This document shows, in pieces, positions 1-5,690 of a stretch of 5,715 nt of DNA (within the stretch, counting starts at the first letter, position 1; every line of letters starts with the position of its first letter). The notes under the pieces were generated by a model. The model saw nothing but the letters and a program-made list of their open reading frames with translations. It did no database searches and had not been told where the DNA came from. The DNA comes from Actinoplanes liguriensis (lineage in GTDB: Bacteria; Actinomycetota; Actinomycetes; Mycobacteriales; Micromonosporaceae), in NCBI GenBank assembly GCA_000715855.1, contig KL571405.1:3671-9385 (forward strand), given 5' to 3'. The position numbers and the translations under genes are program-made.

Positions 1-362
1 AGCCCGACCCGTTCCAGCAGCTCGTCGACGCGAGCGGGTGACGCGTCGAGGCCGGCGTAGCGCAGGGCCAGCGCGATGTTCCCGCCGACCGTCTTCCACG
101 GGAAGAGCCGCGGCTGCTGGAAGACGAGTCCCGCCCCTTTGCCGGGCACCGGCGCCGAGCCCGCGGTCCGGACCGTCCCGGCCGTGGGCTGCTCGAACCC
201 GGCGATCAGCCGCAGCAGCGTGCTCTTGCCGCAGCCGGACGCGCCGACCAGCACCAGGAACTCACCGGCCGGCACGGTCAGGTCGACCGGCCCGACCGCG
301 GTGACGTCCCCGTAGGAGTGGGTCACCCCGTCGATCGCGACCGCGGCGTCACCCGAGGACAC
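1..362 (-). CDS. tauB: TauB/SsuB-type sulfonate ABC transporter ATP-binding protein (partial)
   Basis: This is the cytoplasmic ATPase that would power the TauC-like permease upstream. Only the N-terminal 120 codons are present; the gene leaves the window at base 1. The reading [19 protein letters not shown] leads into Walker [10 protein letters not shown] (about residues 40-48) and the Q-loop [10 protein letters not shown] (Gln about 82). A Q-loop followed by L(F/L)PW is typical of the TauB/SsuB/nitrate group. The ABC signature, Walker B and H-loop would lie outside the window. I chose GTG at 362 because it opens the frame just before the first beta strand and overlaps the end of tauA by 14 nt (349-362), which suggests translational coupling. 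A weak Shine-Dalgarno, GAAGGG, lies about 10 nt upstream. Family is confident; taurine rather than another sulfonate is inferred from tauA. Confidence 0.88.
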   Translation of the reverse strand, partial: MSSGDAAVAIDGVTHSYGDVTAVGPVDLTVPAGEFLVLVGASGCGKSTLLRLIAGFEQPTAGTVRTAGSAPVPGKGAGLVFQQPRLFPWKTVGGNIALALRYAGLDASPARVDELLERVG

Positions 363-1368
363 TGGGCAGGCCCTTCACGTAGATCGACTTCTTCACGTCG
401 TCGAGGGCCGGCACCGCGTCGATCTTCTGCTGGGACTTGAGGAACTCGGCGGCGCTGACCAGGTTGTCGGCAAGCTTCCCGACGTTGTTCTCGGTGCCCA
501 GCCACTCGGGCGACGAGATGTCCGCCGGCTTGAGGAACACGCCCTGCTTGAGCTGGTTGAGCGCGTCGTCGGCGGAGAGGTTGAGCTCGGCGCCGACCGC
601 CTTGGACGCGGCCGCCGGGTCGTTCGCGATCACGTCCAGCGCCTGCGCTTCGACCTTGCGCCACGCGTCGACGGCCTCCGGGTGCGCGTCCGCGAACGCG
701 GTGGAGACGACGCCCAGGTCCAGAGTGGGCTTACCGGCGGTGGCCAGCTGCTTGCTGCTGATCAGGACCTTGCCGGTCTTCTTCAGCTCGTCGAGCGAGG
801 GCAGCCAGGTGTACGCCGCGTCCAGGTCGCCCCGGGTCCACGCGGCCTGGATGTCCTGCGGCTCCAGATCGACGATGGTCAGGTCGCTCTCCTTCAGGCC
901 GGCCTGGTTGAGCGCGGCGAGCAGGCTGTAGTGGGCGGTCGAGGCGAACGGCGTGCCGACCTTCTTGCCTTTGAGCGAGGCGACGTCGGTGACGCCGCTG
1001 CCGTTGCGGGCGACCAGCGCCTCGTTGTCACCGGCGACGTCGAGGACGAACGCCACCTGGTAGGGGATGTTCAGCGGCGCCGACAGCCCCCGCGCAACCG
1101 GCGAGGACCCGATGGCCGCGATGTCCAGGCTCTTCGCGACGAACGCTGTGTTGATCGACGCGCCGGAGTCGAACTTCGTCCACGTGATCTGGTAGTCGGG
1201 CAGCGCCTTCTCCAGCAGCCCCTGGTTCTTGACGATCAGGTCTCCACTGGGAAACGCCTGGTAGGCGATCCGGATGGACTTCTTGGAGGCGTCGCCCCCG
1301 CCGCTGGCAGCCCCGTTGCCGCATGCCGCCAGAAAAAGGACCGAGAGAGCAGCAATCAGCTTCTTCAT
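349..1368 (-). CDS. tauA: TauA-like taurine/sulfonate ABC transporter substrate-binding lipoprotein
   Basis: This is a 339-residue extracytoplasmic binding protein that captures the substrate for the TauBC-type importer. The N-terminus is a lipoprotein signal: MKK, a hydrophobic stretch, then the lipobox LAAC with Cys16, followed by a Gly/Ser/Ala-rich tether. The mature part starts a type II binding fold at SIRIAYQAFPSGDL (about 31-44). The segments TWTKFDSGAS (62-71), GSSP (87-90) and GDNEALVAR (113-121) resemble TauA of E. coli as I recall it, more than SsuA. Length matches the family. The ATG at 1368 has AAGGA (1377-1381) 8 nt upstream, overlapping the tauC stop codon, so translation is probably coupled. 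The 5' end is less GC-rich than the rest, common for signal peptides. Another organosulfonate is possible as substrate. Confidence 0.9.
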   Translation of the reverse strand: MKKLIAALSVLFLAACGNGAASGGGDASKKSIRIAYQAFPSGDLIVKNQGLLEKALPDYQITWTKFDSGASINTAFVAKSLDIAAIGSSPVARGLSAPLNIPYQVAFVLDVAGDNEALVARNGSGVTDVASLKGKKVGTPFASTAHYSLLAALNQAGLKESDLTIVDLEPQDIQAAWTRGDLDAAYTWLPSLDELKKTGKVLISSKQLATAGKPTLDLGVVSTAFADAHPEAVDAWRKVEAQALDVIANDPAAASKAVGAELNLSADDALNQLKQGVFLKPADISSPEWLGTENNVGKLADNLVSAAEFLKSQQKIDAVPALDDVKKSIYVKGLPSVLG

Positions 1369-1376
1369 GAGAACTT

Positions 1377-1381
1377 TCCTT
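1377..1381 (-). promoter_or_regulatory. Ribosome binding site of tauA
   Basis: On the minus strand this reads AAGGA, 8 nt before the ATG at 1368. It overlaps the TAA stop of the upstream permease gene (1380-1382), so ribosomes finishing the permease could restart on tauA. It fixes the start of the lipoprotein at the MKK signal peptide. Confidence 0.7.
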
Positions 1382-2176
1382 AACTAATGCCCCGCCACGG
1401 GATCAGCCGTTCCTCGGCGATCCGCAGCAGGGCGTCGATGAGCAGGCCGGAGAGGCCGATGGCGAAGAGCCCGAGCACGACCACGTCGGTCTGCGAGTAG
1501 CGCTGGGCGTCGCGGACCATGCCGCCGATGCCGGGCACCCCGTTGATCGTCTCCGCGGCGACCACCGAGGAGTACGCGACGCCGACCGCCAGCCGGACGC
1601 CGGTGAAGATCTCCGGCAGCGCGCTGGGCAGCACCACGTCCCGGATCGACTGCCACCGGCCGGCGCCGAGCGCACGGGCGGCCTCGACCAGCCCGGACGG
1701 CGCGTTGTGCACCGCGGCGGCGGCCACAGCTTGGGGGTCTCGTCGATGCCGAACCAGATGATGAAGAGGCTGAAGTACGCCAGCGGGGGCAGCGCCCGGA
1801 CGAACGTGACCACCGGCTCGGCGACCACGCGCAGCCAGCTGACCGTGCCGAGCAGCACCCCGATCAGCAGGCCGCCGGCCACGCCGATCGCCGAGCCGAT
1901 GAGGATCCGCCGCAGGCTGACGCCCAGGTGCTCGATGAGCAGGTGGCCGCTGTATCCGCGGACGCCGTCGTGGACGGTCGACGTGACGATCAGCTGATGC
2001 CAGACCGCGCCGGGTCCCGGGATGAACGTCGGGTTGTCCAGGGTCCGGGCGGTGATCTCCCACAGAACGTAAAGCACGAGTAACGCGAGGAGCCGGAGGG
2101 CGACGCGGCGGCGCGAGGCCGCCGCCGGCTTGGCGGCGCGCTCGGGTGGCGCGGCAGGTGCGAGCAAGGTGGTCAC
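1380..2176 (-). pseudogene. tauC: TauC-like sulfonate ABC transporter permease, frame-disrupted near 1724
   Basis: This is the membrane subunit of the sulfonate importer (BPD_transp_1 superfamily). The N-terminal half has a first membrane helix (RLLALLVLYVLWEITA), a second (ILIGSAIGVAGGLLIGVLLG), then ALPPLAYFSLFIIWFGIDET, close to TauC. The frame fails after ETPKLW. In another frame the protein resumes with AAAAVHNAPSGLVEAARALGAG, which contains the EAA loop that contacts the ATPase, and ends in LIPWRGIS, as TauC proteins end in a TPWHG-like motif. Compared with E. coli TauC and SsuC, about 12 residues are missing at the junction, so a deletion of 3n+1 nt (most likely near 37) explains both loss and frameshift. 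The GTG start at 2176 is set by AGGAG five nt upstream. Either a real mutation or an assembly error; the flanking operon genes look intact. Confidence 0.8.
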
Positions 2177-2181
2177 GGAAA

Positions 2182-2186
2182 CTCCT
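2182..2186 (-). promoter_or_regulatory. Ribosome binding site of tauC
   Basis: On the minus strand this reads AGGAG, 5 nt upstream of GTG at 2176. It decides that start over longer readings of the same open frame, which would extend across the whole divergent promoter region to 2317 and have no recognisable protein content. Confidence 0.75.
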
Positions 2187-2212
2187 GGCAGGGATACGTG
2201 GCAATGCCTGCT

Positions 2213-2243
2213 ATTCCTATCGTGCCGATGGACTTTATGGCAA
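2213..2243 (-). promoter_or_regulatory. Candidate promoter of the tauC-tauA-tauB operon
   Basis: On the minus strand TTGCCA (2243-2238) is followed after 18 nt by TAGGAA (2219-2214), giving a plausible -35/-10 pair with a transcript start about 30 nt before the GTG at 2176. The -10 lacks the usual final T, so the assignment is tentative; the same bases could instead be an operator. Confidence 0.35.
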
Positions 2244-2291
2244 TAGGTGTCTCGCTTGATGGATGGCCGTAACTTTCTCGTAAAACATATT

Positions 2292-2305
2292 AGTCCGATA
2301 GGACT
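2292..2305 (+). promoter_or_regulatory. Dyad AGTCC-GATA-GGACT upstream of the amino-acid transporter operon
   Basis: This is a perfect 5-bp inverted repeat with a 4-nt centre. It contains the plus-strand copy of the CGATAGGA(A/C)T element, ending 36 nt before the GTG at 2342. It could be an operator overlapping the -10 region (TAGGAC, 2299-2304). I see no good -35 box upstream at normal spacing, which would fit activator-dependent transcription. A short dyad like this can also occur by chance. Confidence 0.4.
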
Positions 2306-2341
2306 TGTGGGCAACACGGCGAGCTGCCTACCGTCAGCGAT

Positions 2342-3253
2342 GTGAGCGTCCTATCCCCACCACGGCCCGCCGGGACGACCGGCGACGACCTGGAAGTGGT
2401 CCCCGCCCGCCATCCATGGCGCTGGGCCGGCACCGGCCTGGTGCTGATCCTGCTCGCCCAGTTCGCCCATGGCCTGGCCACCAACCCCGGCTGGGACTGG
2501 CACACCTTCACCGGCTACTTTCTGGAGAAGTCGGTGATGCAGGCCCTCCTGCTGACCATCGAGCTGACCCTGGCCGGCGCGGTGCTCGGCTTCCTCGGCG
2601 GCATCCCGCTCGCGGCGATGCGCCTGTCCCACAACCCGGTCCTGAAGTCGGTGAGCTGGACCTACATCTGGGTGTTCCGGAGCGTGCCGCTGATCGTGCA
2701 GCTGCTGTTCTGGGCCAACCTCGGTTACCTCTACGACAGGCTGCAGGTCGGCGTCCCGTTCGGGCCGGGCTGGTCGTTCAGCACGTCCAGCCTGGTCAGC
2801 GCGTTCGGCGCGGCGCTGCTCGGCCTGTCGCTGCACGAGGCCGCGTTCGCCGGCGAGATCATCCGCTCCGGGCTGCTCAGCGTCGACCAGGGCCAGCACG
2901 AGGCGGCCGCCGCGCTGGGCCTGCCGAGACACCGCCAGTTCTTCCGGATCGTGCTGCCGCAGGCGATGCGGGCGATCCTGCCGAACGCGGCGAACCTGCT
3001 GGTCAACCTCCTGAAGAGCACGTCCATCGTGTACGTGCTGGCGATCGGCGAGCTCTTCTACCAGGTCCAGGTGATCTACGGGCGGAACGGCCGGGTCGTG
3101 CCGCTGCTGATGGTCGCCACCGTCTGGTACGTCATCCTCACCGCCCTGCTCTCGATCCTGCAGTACTACGTGGAGCGCTACTTCGCCCGCGGCGCCCTGC
3201 GCACCCTGCCCCCGACCCCGTGGCAGCGACTGAGGGCGGCGATCCGCGCATGA
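2342..3253 (+). CDS. Polar amino-acid ABC transporter permease (HisM/GlnP-type)
   Basis: This 303-residue inner-membrane subunit of a polar amino-acid uptake transporter probably works as a homodimer, since no second permease is present. A first helix (about 31-46) and a periplasmic linker precede the conserved core. The core helices lie near 69-93 (LLLTIELTLAGAVLGFLGG), 105-129, 150-170, 218-240 and 253-275. SVPLIVQLLFW (114-124) is a family signature, and the EAA coupling loop spans about 186-207 (HEAAAALGLPRHRQFFRIVLPQ). Start choice: GTG at 2342 is the first in-frame start after the promoter elements. It has no obvious Shine-Dalgarno, and the ATG two bases earlier meets a stop at once. 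The end overlaps the ATPase gene by 4 nt (ATGA). Substrate is not readable from the permease; an S-containing amino acid is inferred from context. Confidence 0.92.
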   Translation: MSVLSPPRPAGTTGDDLEVVPARHPWRWAGTGLVLILLAQFAHGLATNPGWDWHTFTGYFLEKSVMQALLLTIELTLAGAVLGFLGGIPLAAMRLSHNPVLKSVSWTYIWVFRSVPLIVQLLFWANLGYLYDRLQVGVPFGPGWSFSTSSLVSAFGAALLGLSLHEAAFAGEIIRSGLLSVDQGQHEAAAALGLPRHRQFFRIVLPQAMRAILPNAANLLVNLLKSTSIVYVLAIGELFYQVQVIYGRNGRVVPLLMVATVWYVILTALLSILQYYVERYFARGALRTLPPTPWQRLRAAIRA

Positions 3254-4005
3254 TCGAACTGACCGGCGTGCACAAGTCCTTCGGCACTCTCGAGGTGCTG
3301 CGCGGCATCGACCTGACCGTCGCGCCCGGCACGGTCACCGTGATCCTCGGCCCGTCCGGCTCCGGCAAGTCCACCCTGCTGCGCAGCATCAACCACCTGG
3401 AGAAGGTCGACCGCGGCCGGGTCCGCGTGGACGGCGAACTGATCGGTTACCGCCAGGCCGGCAACCGGCTGCACGAGCTCGGCGAGCGGCAGATCCTCAA
3501 GCAGCGCGCCAAGATCGGTTTCGTCTTCCAGAACTTCAACCTCTTCCCGCATCTCACCGCCCTCGAGAACGTCGCCGAGGCGCCCGTCTCCGCCCTCAAG
3601 AAGAACAAGCTTGCGACGTACGAACGAGCCCGCGCCCTGCTCGACCGCGTCGGTCTCGCCGACAAGGCGGACGTGTACCCGCGCCAGCTCTCCGGCGGCC
3701 AGCAGCAGCGGGTCGCGATCGCCCGCGCGCTGGCCCTCGAACCGCGCCTGATCCTCTTCGACGAACCCACCTCCGCGCTCGACCCGGAGCTGGTCGGCGA
3801 GGTCCTCGACGTGCTGCGGGACCTGGCCGCGGCCGGCACCACGATGATCGTGGTGACGCACGAGATCGGCTTCGCCCGGGAGGCGGCCGACACGGTGATC
3901 TTCATGGACGAGGGCCGGATCGTCGAGCAGGGACCCCCGGCCCAGGTCCTCGACAACCCCCGGCACGACAGGACCCGGACGTTCCTGTCCAAAGTTCTGA
4001 GTTGA
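3250..4005 (+). CDS. Polar amino-acid ABC transporter ATP-binding protein (GlnQ/HisP-type)
   Basis: This 251-residue cytoplasmic ATPase is complete. It has Walker [10 protein letters not shown] (34-42), Q-loop [13 protein letters not shown] (Gln94), signature LSGGQ (147-151), Walker B LILFDE (167-172), D-loop SALD (175-178) and the H-loop His204 in [16 protein letters not shown] and DPELVGEVL are hallmarks of the amino-acid branch (GlnQ, HisP, ArtP, TcyC/TcyN). The length is normal and every catalytic residue is present. The start ATG overlaps the permease stop in ATGA, so the two subunits should be made in step. The gene ends 22 nt before the binding-protein gene. Confidence 0.95.
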   Translation: MIELTGVHKSFGTLEVLRGIDLTVAPGTVTVILGPSGSGKSTLLRSINHLEKVDRGRVRVDGELIGYRQAGNRLHELGERQILKQRAKIGFVFQNFNLFPHLTALENVAEAPVSALKKNKLATYERARALLDRVGLADKADVYPRQLSGGQQQRVAIARALALEPRLILFDEPTSALDPELVGEVLDVLRDLAAAGTTMIVVTHEIGFAREAADTVIFMDEGRIVEQGPPAQVLDNPRHDRTRTFLSKVLS

Positions 4006-4016
4006 AACACGAAAAT

Positions 4017-4021
4017 GGGAG
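4017..4021 (+). promoter_or_regulatory. Ribosome binding site of the amino-acid binding lipoprotein
   Basis: GGGAG lies 6 nt before GTG at 4028. It selects the frame that encodes the lipoprotein signal peptide over an overlapping ATG at 4015, whose frame yields no signal sequence. Confidence 0.7.
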
Positions 4022-4027
4022 TGCTCC

Positions 4028-4929
4028 GTGCGTACCAAATCAGCATTTGTCTTGTTTTTTGCGGCAACCCTGAGCCTTACCGCTTGCGCCGCGCCCGAGG
4101 AGAAACCGGCGGCCGCGGCCGCTGGGCCATCCGCGTCGGCGGGCCCCGCCCTCAACCTCACGCCCGACCAGAACCGGATCGTCCCGGCCAAGGACGACGC
4201 ACTCGCGGCGCTGGGTGTATAAGAGACAGCAACAAGACGCTGATCGGCAACGACCCGGACATCGGTTACGCCGTCGCCGGTCTGCTCGGCCTGGAGCCGG
4301 TCATCGAGAACACGTCGTGGGAGAACCTGTTCGTCGGCCTGGACAGCGCGAAGTACAACGTCGGGATCTCCAACATCACGGTCACCGAGGAGCGCAAGGA
4401 GAAGTACGACTTCGCCACCTACCGCCTCGACAACCTGGCCTTCGTCACCAAGAAGGGCGCCGGCCTGAAGGTCACCGGCCCAGCCGACGTGGCCGGCAAG
4501 ACGGTCGCGGTCAGCTCCGGCACCAACCAGGAGAAGATCCTGGTCGAGTGGAGCAAGGAGGACGAGGCGAAGGGCCTGAAGCCGGTCAACATCAAGTACT
4601 ACCAGACCAACCAGGCCACCTACCTGGCATTGGGCGCCGGGCAGATCGAGGCCTACCTCGGCCCGAACCCCAGCGTCGCCTACCAGGTCGCGATCGACCC
4701 CAAGTTCGAAATCGTCGGCACCTACTCGGGCGCGGGAGCGACACTGCAGGGCAAGATCGCGCTGACCACCAAGAAGGACAACGGGCTGGTCAAGGCGCTC
4801 GGCGGGGCGGTCGACAAGCTGATCGCCACCGGTGACTACCAGAAGATCCTGCAGCGGTGGAACCTGACCAACGAGGCGGTGACCTCCTCCGAGATCAACC
4901 CGCCCGGCCTGCCCAAGGAAGGCAAGTGA
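4028..4929 (+). pseudogene. Amino-acid ABC transporter substrate-binding lipoprotein, interrupted by adapter sequence
   Basis: This is the extracytoplasmic binding protein of the amino-acid importer (SBP_bac_3 family). Residues 1-62 read from GTG 4028: signal peptide, lipobox LTAC with Cys20, an Ala/Pro-rich tether and ALNLTPDQNRIVPAK. The frame then hits TAA (4220-4222) inside a 15-base library-adapter match (4215-4229). From 4231 the protein resumes one frame away as NKTLIGNDPDIGYAVAGLLG. It runs through NTSWENLFVGLDSAKYNVGI, VAVSSGTNQEKIL and LGAGQIEAYLGP, then 232 residues to the stop at 4927. The missing link is roughly 25-30 residues, including the first strand (a VGT..PPF-like segment) that lines the ligand pocket. 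The rest is well conserved, so the natural gene is probably intact, about 320 residues. The 3' end overlaps the GNAT gene by 4 nt. Confidence 0.85.
4215..4229 (+). other. Tn5 mosaic-end (Nextera/tagmentation) adapter remnant
   Basis: The bases GTGTATAAGAGACAG exactly match the 3' 15 bases of the 19-base mosaic end AGATGTGTATAAGAGACAG used in tagmentation library adapters. The block is AT-rich within very GC-rich coding sequence, introduces a stop codon and marks the frame switch in the binding-protein gene. The orientation fits an insert that begins at 4230. No transposase, 9-bp target duplication or second end is present, so a real Tn5 insertion is not supported. Confidence 0.9.
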
Positions 4930-5618
4930 CCACCTCGATCGAGGCCGGTCACGCGCTGGACAACCCCGCGTGGCTCGCGCTGCACGGCGAGCATGCGAGG
5001 TTCGCCCAGGTCAACGGACAGGCGGCGCGATATCACAGCGATGTGGCGCCGTTCCACGCGCTCGGCGACCCGGCGGATCCCCGCGCGTGGACGGACCTGG
5101 ACGCGTTCGTCCCGGCCGGCTCGGCGGTGATGCTCGCCGGGCTGGGCGAACGGCCCGGGCCGGGCTGGGAGGTGGAACGCAGCATCCCGGGGGTGCAGCT
5201 CGTCGACGTGTCCCTGCGCGCCGAACCGGACCCGTCGCTGGTCGTGCTGACCGCCGCCGACGTGCCGGAGATCCTCGACCTGATCGCTCGCACGCAGCCC
5301 GGCCCCTACCTGCGGCGGACCATCGAGCTCGGCACCTACCTGGGCATCCGGGACGACGGGCGGCTGATCGCGATGGCCGGGGAACGCCTGCATCCACCGG
5401 GGTGGACGGAGATCAGCGCGGTCTGCACCGACGCGGCGTACCGGGGGCGTGGCCTGGCGACCCGGCTGATCCGGGCGGTCGCGGCGGGCATCCGGTCGCG
5501 CGGCGAAACCCCGTTCCTGCACACCGGCGCCGCGAACGTGACCGCGATCAGGCTCTACGAGCGGCTCGGCTTCGCCCTGCGCCGCACGGTCGACTTCACC
5601 GCGTACCGCAGAACCTGA
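4926..5618 (+). CDS. GNAT family N-acetyltransferase (FR47-like)
   Basis: This 230-residue cytoplasmic enzyme is expected to transfer an acetyl group from acetyl-CoA to an amine. The C-terminal half is a GNAT domain. WTEISAVCTDAAYRGRGLAT (160-179) carries the acetyl-CoA pyrophosphate-binding motif R-x-R-G-L-A at 173-178, and TAIRLYERLGF (206-216) is motif B with the usual Tyr. The first 100 residues (LDNPAWLALHGEHARFAQ, ARYHSDVAPFHAL) form an extra domain typical of FR47-like GNATs. GTG at 4926 overlaps the binding-protein stop as GTGA, with AAGGA (4915-4919) 6 nt upstream. This makes it part of the transporter operon and suggests it acts on the imported compound. By analogy with B. subtilis SnaA/SnaB, N-acetylation of an S-modified cysteine is a reasonable but unproven guess. 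Confidence 0.9.
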   Translation: MTTSIEAGHALDNPAWLALHGEHARFAQVNGQAARYHSDVAPFHALGDPADPRAWTDLDAFVPAGSAVMLAGLGERPGPGWEVERSIPGVQLVDVSLRAEPDPSLVVLTAADVPEILDLIARTQPGPYLRRTIELGTYLGIRDDGRLIAMAGERLHPPGWTEISAVCTDAAYRGRGLATRLIRAVAAGIRSRGETPFLHTGAANVTAIRLYERLGFALRRTVDFTAYRRT

Positions 5619-5636
5619 CGGAACAGCACGCGAGCA

Positions 5637-5664
5637 GCGCGGTCGGCCCCGGCGCCGGCCGCGC
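5637..5664 (+). terminator. GC-rich hairpin downstream of the GNAT gene, possible terminator
   Basis: An 11-bp stem (GCGCGGTCGGC with GCCGGCCGCGC, one G-U wobble) encloses a 6-nt loop, 18 nt after the GNAT stop codon. No T-run follows, so it is not a canonical intrinsic terminator, although actinobacteria often use such U-poor hairpins. Random GC-rich sequence can also fold this way. Confidence 0.4.
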
Positions 5665-5690
5665 GACCCGCTGTCCGGCTGGTGCCGGCG

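Larger units (their letters stand above)
2177..2341. promoter_or_regulatory. Divergent intergenic promoter region between the two transporter operons
   Basis: These 165 bases lie between two divergently read GTG starts, are clearly AT-richer than the flanking genes and hold no convincing gene. Each direction has the element CGATAGGA(A/C)T exactly 36 nt before its start codon (minus strand 2222-2213; plus strand 2296-2305). TAGGAA and TAGGAC within it resemble actinobacterial -10 boxes of the TAGGAT type except for the last base. Related half-sites (CAATAGG at 2241-2247) and partial repeats suggest a shared regulator. No regulator gene is visible in the window. Confidence 0.7.

Noticed and set aside
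682..1383. Plus-strand open frame of 233 codons opposite tauA
   Set aside because: Its composition is that of an antisense shadow and it has no domain; the minus strand carries a complete lipoprotein binding protein.
2256..2286. TTGATG (2256-2261) and TAAAAC (2281-2286) as a promoter for the plus operon
   Set aside because: The 19-nt spacing and poor -10 match make it weaker than the element at 2296-2305; it cannot be excluded but is not supported enough to list.
2177..2317. Upstream extension of tauC to an ATG at 2317
   Set aside because: The extra 47 residues cross the divergent promoter region, show no conserved content, and the AGGAG site points to GTG 2176.
2305..3249. Plus-strand frame upstream of and fused to the ATPase
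   Set aside because: The ATPase frame is open back to 2305, but the part before 3250 is Pro/Arg-rich nonsense in a different frame from the permease; the ATGA overlap marks the real start.
3178..4191. Long minus-strand open frame of 337 codons opposite the ATPase gene
   Set aside because: It is the antisense shadow of a GC-rich gene: low-complexity Arg/Ala/Gly/Val content, no motif, and the plus strand encodes an unmistakable ABC ATPase.
4215..4229. A natural Tn5/IS50 insertion end
   Set aside because: Only the 15 adapter-type bases are present, with no transposon body, opposite end or 9-bp target duplication, and flanking gene sequence is missing rather than duplicated.
4015..4230. Open frame from ATG 4015 that runs continuously into the binding-protein C-terminal half
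   Set aside because: Its first 70 residues are Arg/Pro/Gly-rich with no signal peptide. The true N-terminus is in the neighbouring frame, from GTG 4028 with a lipobox and a good ribosome binding site. The continuity exists only because of the adapter join.
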